A stretch of 64,000 bases of DNA from Streptomyces nigrescens (GTDB taxonomy: Bacteria > Actinomycetota > Actinomycetes > Streptomycetales > Streptomycetaceae), in assembly GCA_024349765.1 (NCBI GenBank), contig AP026073.1, positions 3,410,001 to 3,474,000 of the forward strand, in the 5' to 3' direction. Numbering within the stretch: the first letter of the stretch is position 1; the number at the start of each line of letters is the position of its first letter. Below the pieces are notes generated by a model. That model did no database searches. It saw nothing but the letters and a program-made list of their open reading frames with translations, and was not told the origin of the DNA. The position numbers and the translations under genes are program-made. This document shows positions 1-8,301 of the stretch, one piece after another.

Positions 1-172
1 CCACAATGTGGCGGGCGTCACATACCCCGGTCCGTGCCTGCTGCATAATCATGTACTCCCCAAGGGGGCCTCGACGAGGACGTACACGGGAATTCCGTCG
101 CCGTCTCCCTGTCGCGCGGCAACCGACCGGCCGCACGGCGCCGTGTCATCCGACCGCAGGGGGAAGAGCCGT

Positions 173-1369
173 ATGAGCACCGACATTTCGCCGGCCGCGC
201 TCGACGCCGTCGAACTGCACCACCTCGCACAACGGGACGGCGAGAAATGGGCCACGGCCGGTGAGGGCATGCTGTCCTCCTGGGTCGCCGACATGGACTT
301 CCCGACCGCACCCGCCATCCGTGAGGCACTGATACGCCGCGCGGACGGCGATCTCGGCTACCCCACGTGGTTCGACGAGAGTCAGGGCGGCCCGCTCGGG
401 GAGGTCTTCGCCGCCCGGATGCACCGCAAGTACGGCCACCGGCCCGAACCCACCCACGCCCGGCTGTTCACCGACATCAACCAGGCGATGCTCGCCACGC
501 TGCAGGTCGCCACCGACCCGGGCGACGCCGTCCTGCTGCACACCCCGGCCTGTCCGCCGTTCGTCGACGTCATCGAGAAGATCGGTCGCCGGCCGCTGAC
601 CGTGCCCGTCGAAGAGGGGCCGGATGGCTGGGGGTTCGACCAGGAGCGGATGGAACGCGCCGCGGCGGACGGGGACGTGGGGCGGTGCCGGGTGCTCTTC
701 CTGGTGAACCCGCACAACCCCACCGGCCGGGTCTTCCGCCGGGACGAACTGGAGGCGCTGGCCGAACTCGTCCTCCGGCGCGATCTGTTGGTGATCTCCG
801 ACGAGGTGCACGCGGACCTGACCCACGCCCCGCACCGGCACCTCCCCTTCGCCTCGCTCGGCCCGGAGATCGCCGCCCGCACCATCACCCTCACCTCGGG
901 CAGCAAGGCGTTCAACCTCGCCGGGATCCGCTGCGCGCTGGCCCACATCGGCCCGCCGGCCGTCCGCGAGGCCGTCGACGCCCGGCGCGGGCTGCTCTTC
1001 GGACAGGTGGGAGTGCTCGCGGTCGAGGCACTGAAGGCCGCCTGGACGGCCGGTGACGACTGGCTGGCCGACGTCATGGCGGTCCTGGACCGCAACCGGC
1101 GGCGGCTGGCCGAGCGGCTGCCCCACGGGGTCCGCTGCCGCACCCCGGAGGCCACCTTCCTGGCCTGGCTCGACTGCCGGGGCCTCGGGCTCGGCGCCGA
1201 CCCGATGCCGTTCTTCCGCGACCAGGCGAAGGTGCTGCTCTTCTCCGGCCCGGCCTTCGGTGCCGACGGCGAGGGATTCGTCCGGCTCAATTTCGGTACG
1301 TCACCCCAGATCCTCGAAGAGACGCTGGCGCGCATGGACACCGCGCTGCGCCGGCACCGCGGGGAATGA
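173..1369 (+). CDS. PLP-dependent aminotransferase / C-S lyase (PatB/MalY-like)
   Basis: Fold-type I PLP enzyme of about 398 aa, full length for the MalY/PatB (cystathionine beta-lyase-like) group. Visible motifs are NPHNPTGR, SDEVHAD (PLP-pyridine Asp), TSGSKAFNLAG with the Schiff-base lysine at about Lys245, and FVRLNFGT with the carboxylate-binding Arg near the C-terminus. The ATG at 173 follows a purine-rich GGGGGAAG stretch; the longer in-frame extension back to 8 is not protein-like. The next two genes on the same strand are a radical SAM protein and a 2-isopropylmalate synthase paralogue, so an aminotransferase role on a chain-extended 2-oxo acid is as likely as C-S lysis. The family is clear; the substrate is inferred only from context. 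Confidence 0.85.
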   Translation: MSTDISPAALDAVELHHLAQRDGEKWATAGEGMLSSWVADMDFPTAPAIREALIRRADGDLGYPTWFDESQGGPLGEVFAARMHRKYGHRPEPTHARLFTDINQAMLATLQVATDPGDAVLLHTPACPPFVDVIEKIGRRPLTVPVEEGPDGWGFDQERMERAAADGDVGRCRVLFLVNPHNPTGRVFRRDELEALAELVLRRDLLVISDEVHADLTHAPHRHLPFASLGPEIAARTITLTSGSKAFNLAGIRCALAHIGPPAVREAVDARRGLLFGQVGVLAVEALKAAWTAGDDWLADVMAVLDRNRRRLAERLPHGVRCRTPEATFLAWLDCRGLGLGADPMPFFRDQAKVLLFSGPAFGADGEGFVRLNFGTSPQILEETLARMDTALRRHRGE

Positions 1370-1427
1370 AACCCCGGTCCTGGGCGCCCGGGCCGAAAAC
1401 GACAATGTGGACAGTTTTTCTTTGTCG

Positions 1428-1455
1428 TTGACGCGCGCCGGGCCGGGGCTAGTAA
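1428..1455 (+). promoter_or_regulatory. Candidate sigma70-type promoter for the radical SAM gene
   Basis: TTGACG at 1428-1433 and TAGTAA at 1450-1455 are separated by 16 bases, in a 277-base gap where the sequence turns AT-rich compared with its surroundings. It would give a 5' leader of roughly 185 bases before the ATG at 1647. Seen by eye only. Confidence 0.4.
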
Positions 1456-1646
1456 AGTTCGGAAAGATCACGGGGGACAAAGTCGGGGGACTTTCCCGGG
1501 AGTTCAGACGCCCATGCGCAGAACGCCCCGGCACCATCGCGAGAATGCCACCCGCTCTTTTTGTGGCGTCCCACCGGATCCCTTGCGTCACCGATGTCCG
1601 CGTTCCGGGCAAAGACCCCGGGAGAAATCGGAAATCCGGAGGACTG

Positions 1647-3584
1647 ATGGCCACGCACGCCATGGAAAAGGTGTATTCGGGGAACGGCACCGTACGGCTG
1701 CACCGGGCCGGGGACGTGACCGACCCCGACGCCTTCCGGGAACGACGCCGCACCCGCAGAAAACGATTGACCGAGTACCTGGCCGACGGCCGGGCGGAAA
1801 CCCGCTATTTCCCGGTGCTGTCCGTACTGGCACCGGTCATGACCCAGTCCGAGGGCGAAATCACCTACCCGGGCGACCCGATGTGCCTCTACACGGCGCT
1901 GAGCCTCGCCGTGCACCGGGCGGTGGCCGACGCCGGCCCGCTGGCGGACGCCGAGCACTACACCGATCTCGCACCCGAGTGGACCCGGTTCCCCTCCAAG
2001 AAGTACCGGCTCTCCGCCGGCGACGACGGATACCGCGCCTACGGGACGGCCCCGAACACCGACCGGACCGTGTTCGACCCCAGGGTGTGGGACGACACGG
2101 CCCGCGACCTCTGGGTACGGCTGCTCCGCGAGGTCCGGCCCCGGGTCGTCCTCATCAGCGCCGTATCGCCCGCCCACCGCTATGCGCTGCAGATCGCGGA
2201 ACTGGCCAAGCGCGAGGTCCCGGAGGCCTTCGTCATCCTCGGCGGCCGGCACGTCGACGAGACCACCACGGCCACCCCCGACGGCCAGGCGCTGCTGCTC
2301 AAGCCCAGCAGCCCGCTGGCCGTCATGCAGGAGGGCAAGGTGCCCCGGGTGGTCGACGCGGTGATCAGCGGTGAGGCGTACCACGCCGTGGACCTGCTGA
2401 TGCGGGCCCTCGCGCTGGCCACCGACCTCGACCGGACCTGGGTCGACCGCGACCAGGTGCTGCCGTGTCTGCAGGGGCTGCTCGCCGAGGAAGGGCCCGG
2501 AGCCGGCAGCTCCCTCGTCGTCCTGGCCGCGGGGGACGCCCTCGACGCGGTGCCGCTGCGCGGCGGGGCGCTCGACCTCGCCACCCTGCCGTCGCCGTAC
2601 CAGGCCTTCGCCATCCGCTCCCGCTTCCCGATCTTCACCCACCCGGAAACCGGGGACGTGCTCCGCACCGCCCACTTCATGGTGTCCAACGCCTGCCCCT
2701 ACCGCTGCAACTTCTGCTCCGAATCCGCCCAGTTGAGCAACGGCCTCAAGCGGTTCAAGGACGATGCGATCGGCACGGCGGTCCAGCGGGTCTGCGAATA
2801 CCTCGGCTACGGCGCCGAATCACTCTTCTTCGACGACTCGGTCTTCTGGAGCGGCCGCTACCGCGACATCGGCGATTTCTGCGAGGAACTCAGCCGAATA
2901 CGGAGCACCCCGCCCACCGAACTCGACGCCCGTTACCGGCGATTCCTCACCCACGAGGACGACATCGAGCGGCTGCACGGCCTTCAATGGGGCGCCCAGC
3001 TGACCGTCGACACCCTCGTCGCCCTCCACTCCGCGGAGGAATCCCACGCCATTCTGCGGAAGATGAAGGAAGCCGGCTGCAGTTACGTCTACATCGGCAT
3101 CGAAAGCATGTCGACACAGGTCATGACCCATATCCACAAGAACCTCCGCCGGGACGAGCGCAAACCCTGGCGGGAAAAGGTCCGGGAGGCCGCCGCGCTG
3201 GTCAAGGCGCACGGCCTGCAATTGGGCACCTCCGTCCTCTTCGGCCTGGACGGGGAAAACCGGTCGAGCATCGACGAGACCATCCACGAGGTCGGCCGGC
3301 TCATCGACGACAAGCTGATCGACCTGGCCAGCCCGAACATCCTCACCTATCACCCCGCGACGCCCGTCACCCGGGCCCACGGCATGCAGGACCGGCTCGA
3401 CTACCACTCCCCGCGCATCGACAACCGAAAGCCCTACATCTATTTCGAGGAAGCCTTTCCCGACGTCGTCTCCGTCCTGCTGACCGAGGACGACATCTGG
3501 CACATCCACCACGAGACCCAGCACCGCTGGGGCGGCGCCCGCAATGACGCGGCACCGGTCCCCGTCGAGGCCGGCACGGAATGA
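1647..3584 (+). CDS. Radical SAM protein with probable B12-binding-type N-terminal domain
   Basis: Protein of about 645 aa. The radical SAM signature CPYRCNFCSE gives Cys350-x3-Cys354-x2-Cys357, the ligands of the 4Fe-4S cluster that cleaves S-adenosylmethionine. Upstream, roughly residues 150-240 contain a Rossmann-like stretch (RPRVVLISAVSP, then EAFVILGGRHVDE) resembling the cobalamin-binding domain of class B radical SAM enzymes, although no DxHxxG base-off motif is evident. Later motifs YVYIGIESMS and GTSVLFGLDGE fit the SAM barrel. The ATG at 1647 follows CCGGAGGACTG, a strong ribosome site, so the longer frame upstream is not used. The stop is 10 bases before the leuA-like start, indicating one operon. 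It could be a C-methylase or another B12-radical SAM enzyme. Confidence 0.85.
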   Translation: MATHAMEKVYSGNGTVRLHRAGDVTDPDAFRERRRTRRKRLTEYLADGRAETRYFPVLSVLAPVMTQSEGEITYPGDPMCLYTALSLAVHRAVADAGPLADAEHYTDLAPEWTRFPSKKYRLSAGDDGYRAYGTAPNTDRTVFDPRVWDDTARDLWVRLLREVRPRVVLISAVSPAHRYALQIAELAKREVPEAFVILGGRHVDETTTATPDGQALLLKPSSPLAVMQEGKVPRVVDAVISGEAYHAVDLLMRALALATDLDRTWVDRDQVLPCLQGLLAEEGPGAGSSLVVLAAGDALDAVPLRGGALDLATLPSPYQAFAIRSRFPIFTHPETGDVLRTAHFMVSNACPYRCNFCSESAQLSNGLKRFKDDAIGTAVQRVCEYLGYGAESLFFDDSVFWSGRYRDIGDFCEELSRIRSTPPTELDARYRRFLTHEDDIERLHGLQWGAQLTVDTLVALHSAEESHAILRKMKEAGCSYVYIGIESMSTQVMTHIHKNLRRDERKPWREKVREAAALVKAHGLQLGTSVLFGLDGENRSSIDETIHEVGRLIDDKLIDLASPNILTYHPATPVTRAHGMQDRLDYHSPRIDNRKPYIYFEEAFPDVVSVLLTEDDIWHIHHETQHRWGGARNDAAPVPVEAGTE

Positions 3585-3594
3585 GGAGAACCTG

Positions 3595-5385
3595 ATGCCC
3601 GCTTCCCACCCCCTCACCGGTCAGCCGCTGCAACAGCCCTCGGGCATGCCCATACGGAGATACACCGCCTATCCCCGCGTCGACCTCCCGGACCGCTCCT
3701 GGCCGGCGGCCTCCCTCACCCGGGCCCCGCAGTGGTGCGCGGTGGACCTGCGGGACGGAAACCAGGCGCTGGCCGTCCCCATGGACCTCGCCCGCAAGCG
3801 GAAACTCTTCGAACTCCAGGTCCGGATGGGATTCAAGGAGATCGAGGTCGGTTTCCCGGCGGCCAGCAAGACCGACTTCGATTTCATCCGGCTGCTCATC
3901 GAAGAGGACCTGATACCGGACGACGTCGCGATCCAGGTCATCATGCCGGCCCGCGAGGAACTCATCCACCGCACCTTCGAGTCCCTGGCCGGCGCCCACC
4001 GCGCGATAGCCCATCTGTACAACTCCACGTCCTGTCTGCAGCGGGAGGTGGTGTTCGGGATGGACCGCGCACAGATCAAGGACCTGGCGGTGCGCAGCAC
4101 CCGGCTGTGCAAGAAGCTCACCGAGGACCTGGGAATCCCCGGCATCCGTTACGAATACACCCCGGAGTCCTTCACCGGCACCGAGCTGGACTTCGCGCTG
4201 GAGATCAGCGACGCGGTCGCCGAGGTGTGGGACCCGAGCCCGGATCACAAGATGATCCTCAACCTCCCCGCCACCGTCGAGATGTCGACCCCGAACATCT
4301 ACGCCGACCAGATCGAATGGATGCACCGCCACCTCGACCGGCGGGACTCCCTCATCCTCTCCATCCACCCGCACAACGACCGCGGCACCGCCGTCGCCGC
4401 CGCCGAACTCGCCTGCATGGCCGGTGCGGAACGCATCGAGGGCTGCCTCTTCGGCAACGGCGAGCGGACCGGCAACGTCGATCTCGTCACCCTCGGACTC
4501 AACCTCTTCACCCAGGGCGTCGACCCGGAGATCGACTACTCGGATCTCGCCGAGGTCGCCGCCACGGTCGAATACTGCAACCGGCTCCCGGTGCACCCCC
4601 GGCACCCCTACGGCGGCGAACTCGTCCACAGTGCCTTCTCGGGCTCCCACCAGGACGCCATCAAAAAGGGTTTCGAGGCCCTGGAACACCGGGCCGCCGG
4701 CACCGGCACCCCGCTCGACCAACTGCCCTGGGCCGTGCCGTACCTCCCGATCGACCCCAAGGACATCGGCCGGGACTACGAAGCGGTGATCCGCGTCAAT
4801 TCCCAGTCGGGCAAGGCCGGTTCGGCCTACCTGCTGAAAACCGCATGCCATCTGGACCTGCCGCGCCCGCTGCAGGCGGAATTCGCCCGGATCATCCAGG
4901 AGCACACCGACGGCACGGAGGGCGAACTGTCCGCCGACGAAGTCTGGTCGGTATTCCGCCGCACCTACCTGGAAGCCACCCGGCCGCTCGCCCTCCTCGA
5001 CCACACCGCGGCGAGCTCCGACGACGGCGCCACCCGGTCCCTCACCTGCACCCTGCTGACCGGCACCGGCGACACACTGACGCTCGACGGCACCGGAACC
5101 GCACTCGCCGACGCCCTCCTCCACGGCCTCGCGACGCTTGCGCACCCCGACACCCTCGACCCCACCACCCTCGTCCTCGGGGACCTCACCCAGCACCCCC
5201 TTCCACCGGACGGCGACCAGGCCCCGCGGTTCGCCGCCTACGCCCGCCTCGACCAGCACCAGCGCTCCACCTGGGGCGCCGGGGTCGCCCCCGATGCCGC
5301 CACCGCCACCCTGCAAGCCGTCCTCAGCGCGGTGAACCGGCTTTCCGCAGAAAGCGCCGGAGTTTCGTCAGCGGCCAGGTGTTGA
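3595..5385 (+). CDS. 2-isopropylmalate synthase paralogue (LeuA-like)
   Basis: About 596 aa. It aligns by eye with actinobacterial LeuA, which condenses acetyl-CoA with 2-oxoisovalerate. Catalytic motifs are DLRDGNQAL, HPHNDRGTA (metal-binding HxH) and GNGERTGNVD; the substrate-binding region carries PRHPYGGELVHSAFSGSHQD. The C-terminal LeuA dimer/regulatory domain is present but diverged (WGAGVAPDAATATLQAVLSAVNR), so leucine feedback may be altered. It starts at ATG 3595 after TGAGGAGAACCTG, 10 bases behind the radical SAM stop. The conserved end SAVNR is followed by an unusual 14-residue tail overlapping the convergent polX 3' end. Company with radical SAM and aminotransferase genes suggests a dedicated chain-extension role rather than leucine supply. 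Confidence 0.85.
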   Translation: MPASHPLTGQPLQQPSGMPIRRYTAYPRVDLPDRSWPAASLTRAPQWCAVDLRDGNQALAVPMDLARKRKLFELQVRMGFKEIEVGFPAASKTDFDFIRLLIEEDLIPDDVAIQVIMPAREELIHRTFESLAGAHRAIAHLYNSTSCLQREVVFGMDRAQIKDLAVRSTRLCKKLTEDLGIPGIRYEYTPESFTGTELDFALEISDAVAEVWDPSPDHKMILNLPATVEMSTPNIYADQIEWMHRHLDRRDSLILSIHPHNDRGTAVAAAELACMAGAERIEGCLFGNGERTGNVDLVTLGLNLFTQGVDPEIDYSDLAEVAATVEYCNRLPVHPRHPYGGELVHSAFSGSHQDAIKKGFEALEHRAAGTGTPLDQLPWAVPYLPIDPKDIGRDYEAVIRVNSQSGKAGSAYLLKTACHLDLPRPLQAEFARIIQEHTDGTEGELSADEVWSVFRRTYLEATRPLALLDHTAASSDDGATRSLTCTLLTGTGDTLTLDGTGTALADALLHGLATLAHPDTLDPTTLVLGDLTQHPLPPDGDQAPRFAAYARLDQHQRSTWGAGVAPDAATATLQAVLSAVNRLSAESAGVSSAARC

Positions 5386-7057
5386 TGACGTCGTCCTTCG
5401 TGAGCCAGCCGCGCTGCGCCGTGCCCACGCCGTACCGCAGATAGGGCAGATGCGTGGTGGAGTGCGCATCGGAATTCACCGCGAACTTCACGCCGTGGCG
5501 CTTGGCCCGGAGGATGTCCTCGTCGCAGAGGTCGAGTCGTTCGGGATGGGCATTGATCTCCAGCGCGGTGCCCGTCCTGGCGCAGGCCGCGAAGACCGCG
5601 TCGAAATCGGCGTCGATTCCCGGGCGTTTACCGATCCGGCGCGTCGTGGGGTGACCGATCACGCCCACGTACGGATTCTCACAGGCGCGGATCAGGCGGC
5701 GGGTGAGGGCCTGCCGGCTCTGGTTGAAGTGCGAGTGGATGGAGGCCACACAGAGGTCGAAGCCCGCCAGGAAGTCATCCGGCCAGTCGACATCACCGTC
5801 CGGGCCGATATTGAGTTCGGTGCCGTGCAGCAGTCGCATACCGCGGTACCGGCGGTCCATCGCACGCACCTCCTCCCGCTGCGCGAGCATCTTCTCGTCC
5901 GTCATGCGCTGCATGTAGAGGTTCGGGGCGTGGTCGGTGACGGCGTAATAGGCATAACCGCGTTCGGCGGCCGCGGCGACCATGTCGTCCAGGGACGAGA
6001 GCCCGTCGGTGAGGTCGGTATGGGTGTGCAGATCGCCCCGGATGTCGTGCTCGGTGACGAGGTCGGGCAGTTCTCCGCGGAGCCCGGCCGCGACCTCGCC
6101 GCGGTCCTCCCGCAGGGTCGGCGGGATCCACGGCAGCCCGAGCCGGTCGTAGATCCCCTCCTCCGTCTCCGAAGTGACCATCTCGCCGCTCTTGGCGTGG
6201 AACAGCCCGTACTCGGACAGCTTGAGCTTGTGGCGCACCGCGATCGCCCGGGTGCGGATGTTGTGCGCCTTCGACCCGGTGAAGTACTGCAGTCCCGCAC
6301 CCCAGGACACCGGCGGCAGCACCCGCAGGTCCACCTGCAGCCCCTTGGTGGTGCGGATCGACGTCTTCTTCTCGCCGTGCGCGATGACCTCGGCGGTGTA
6401 CGGAAGCCCGGTGAGCGCCGTCATGAACGGCGCGGACCGCTCCGCCGCGACCAGGATGTCGATGTCCCCGATCGTCTCCCGCATCCGGCGCAGCGACCCC
6501 GCGTACGTGCACCGCTTGCACCCCCGGATCCCCGACAGCTCGGCGACGATCTGCTCCGCCAGCTCCATGGCGGCACCCAGCAGGATCCGGCCTTCCCCGG
6601 CCTTCTGCATCAGCGAGATGCCGTGCAGGATGTTCTCCTCGGTCTTCTCACCGAACCCCTTCAGCTCCCGCAGCCGCTCCTCGTGGACGGCGTCGAGCAG
6701 CTGGTCCACGGAGGTGATGCCCAGCACCTCGTAGAGGACCATCGCCTTCCGCGGCCCCAGGGTGGGGATGCTGATCAACTCCCGTACGCCGGCGGGGACC
6801 GACGCCCTGGTCTCCTCGATGGTGGCCACCCGCCCGGACCGCAGATACTCGACGATCTTCTCCGCGATCGAGGCGCCGACGTGCGGAATCTCCCGCAGTC
6901 CCGGCACGTCGAGCTGGGTGACGTCGACGGGGTAGCCGCCGACGGCGCGGGCGGCCTTCTCGTAGGCACGGGCCTTGAAGGCGTCGCCACCACTGATCGC
7001 GATGAGGTCGGCGTACTCCTGCAGCAGCGCCTCGACCTCCTCATTGGCGCGGACCAT
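5324..7057 (-). CDS. polX: DNA polymerase/3'-5' exonuclease PolX
   Basis: 577 aa, the usual length for bacterial PolX repair polymerases. The N-terminal helix-hairpin-helix region (REIPHVGASIAEKI, SIPTLGPRKA, LKGFGEKTEENIL) is followed by the nucleotidyltransferase core with GSLRRMRETIGDIDILV, which carries the catalytic Asp pair. A C-terminal PHP phosphoesterase domain has DLHTHTDLTDG, SIHSHFNQS and NSDAHSTTHL metal ligands. Start ATG at 7057 has GGAGG five bases upstream. It is convergent with, and overlaps by 62 bases, the leuA-like gene, while the divergent ornithine cyclodeaminase-like gene starts 229 bases away. It acts in base-excision or gap repair in the cytoplasm. Confidence 0.92.
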   Translation of the reverse strand: MVRANEEVEALLQEYADLIAISGGDAFKARAYEKAARAVGGYPVDVTQLDVPGLREIPHVGASIAEKIVEYLRSGRVATIEETRASVPAGVRELISIPTLGPRKAMVLYEVLGITSVDQLLDAVHEERLRELKGFGEKTEENILHGISLMQKAGEGRILLGAAMELAEQIVAELSGIRGCKRCTYAGSLRRMRETIGDIDILVAAERSAPFMTALTGLPYTAEVIAHGEKKTSIRTTKGLQVDLRVLPPVSWGAGLQYFTGSKAHNIRTRAIAVRHKLKLSEYGLFHAKSGEMVTSETEEGIYDRLGLPWIPPTLREDRGEVAAGLRGELPDLVTEHDIRGDLHTHTDLTDGLSSLDDMVAAAAERGYAYYAVTDHAPNLYMQRMTDEKMLAQREEVRAMDRRYRGMRLLHGTELNIGPDGDVDWPDDFLAGFDLCVASIHSHFNQSRQALTRRLIRACENPYVGVIGHPTTRRIGKRPGIDADFDAVFAACARTGTALEINAHPERLDLCDEDILRAKRHGVKFAVNSDAHSTTHLPYLRYGVGTAQRGWLTKDDVINTWPLTKLRRFLRKAGSPR

Positions 7058-7286
7058 ACCTCCAGGGTGCGCCCGTATCCGCCCCGCGGCACGGCCGGGC
7101 CGTCACCGTCCGCGCACGGCCGTCACCGACCGTCCCCCTCGGCCCGGCGCGCTCCGCCCTGCCCCGGTCGGCGTTACGGTCGAACTCCTCGGCCGGTGCC
7201 GCACCGGCCGTACGTGGTGATGCAGCGAGATGCGACGAGGCACGACGAGATCCGTCGTGATGCGACGTGACCGGAGGTCGAACCGG

Positions 7287-8276
7287 ATGCTGGTGGTGGG
7301 GCGCTCGGAGGTGGAGGCGCTGCTGGACATGGCGGCGCTGATCGATGCGCTGGCGTCGACGATGGCCGACCTCAGCGCCGGACGGGCCTCGGCGCCGGAC
7401 CGGGTGGCGGCGATGGTGCCGGAGCGGGAGGGCTTCGTCGCCGCCATGCCGGGCCATGTGCCCTCCGCCGGGGCGCTGACGACCAAACTCGTCTCCGTCT
7501 TCCCGCACAACGCCGGCACGCCGCTGCCGACCCATCAGGCGCTCATCGTCGCCTTCGACCCGGACACCGGCGAGCCCACGGCCCTGCTGGACGGTACGGC
7601 GATCACCGCCGCGCGGACCGCCGCCTGTTCGGCGCTCTCGGCGCGGCTGCTCGCCCGTGCGGACGCGTCGGTGTTGGCCCTGCTGGGGACCGGCGCCCAG
7701 GCCCGTTCCCATGCCCGGGCGATGTGCCGGGTCCGCCCCATCCGCCACATCCGGGTCGCCGGCCGCAACCCGGCCCACGCCACCGCCCTCGCCGCCGAAC
7801 TCTCGGCCGAACTCGGCCTCCCCGCCGAGGCGGTGGCCACCTACGCCCAGGCGCTCGACGGTGCGGACATCGCCGCGGCCACCACCCACGCCGTCGACCC
7901 CGTCGTCCGCCGCCCCTGGCTGACCCCGGGCGTGCACGTGACCTCGGTGGGCTTCAATCCCGCCGGCCGCGAGGTCGATGACGCCACGGTCGCCGACGCC
8001 CTGGTCTGCGTCGAATCCCGGCAGGCGGCCCTGGCCCCCTTCCCCGCCGGGAGCAACGACCTGCTGCACCCGATCCGCGACGGCATCATCACCGCGGACC
8101 ACGTACACGCCGACCTCGGCGAACTCCTCACCGGCAGCCGACCCGGCCGCACCGCACCCGCACAGATCACGCTCTACAAGTCCGTCGGCGTCGCGGTCCA
8201 GGACGCCGCGGCGGCAGCCCTCGTCGTCAAGGCCGCCCGGGAACGGTCCGTCGGGACGGACATCGACCTGGGCTGA
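7287..8276 (+). CDS. Ornithine cyclodeaminase / mu-crystallin family protein
   Basis: About 329 aa, the normal family length. A Rossmann NAD(P)-binding motif LALLGTGAQARSHA lies in the middle. The upstream TKLVSVFPHN and DGTAITAARTAA are typical of ornithine cyclodeaminase, alanine dehydrogenase and mu-crystallin homologues, as is the SVGFNPAGREVDD segment near the C-terminus. ATG 7287 has GGAGG nine bases upstream; an in-frame ATG at 7230 lies in a stretch of short GATGCGACG-type repeats and has no good ribosome site. Substrate (ornithine, another amino acid or an imine) cannot be told from sequence. It is not obviously part of the neighbouring operons and ends 25 bases from the convergent exporter gene. 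Confidence 0.8.
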   Translation: MLVVGRSEVEALLDMAALIDALASTMADLSAGRASAPDRVAAMVPEREGFVAAMPGHVPSAGALTTKLVSVFPHNAGTPLPTHQALIVAFDPDTGEPTALLDGTAITAARTAACSALSARLLARADASVLALLGTGAQARSHARAMCRVRPIRHIRVAGRNPAHATALAAELSAELGLPAEAVATYAQALDGADIAAATTHAVDPVVRRPWLTPGVHVTSVGFNPAGREVDDATVADALVCVESRQAALAPFPAGSNDLLHPIRDGIITADHVHADLGELLTGSRPGRTAPAQITLYKSVGVAVQDAAAAALVVKAARERSVGTDIDLG

Positions 8277-8301
8277 GCCGTTCCATGACCTCCGCAGGGT
8301 G

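Noticed and set aside
8-172. In-frame extension of the aminotransferase upstream of ATG 173
   Set aside because: Composition is not protein-like for the family and the ATG at 173 has a purine-rich ribosome site; homologues start near it.
1053-1646. In-frame extension upstream of the radical SAM gene
   Set aside because: It overlaps the aminotransferase in another frame and crosses the candidate promoter; ATG 1647 has a strong GGAGG site.
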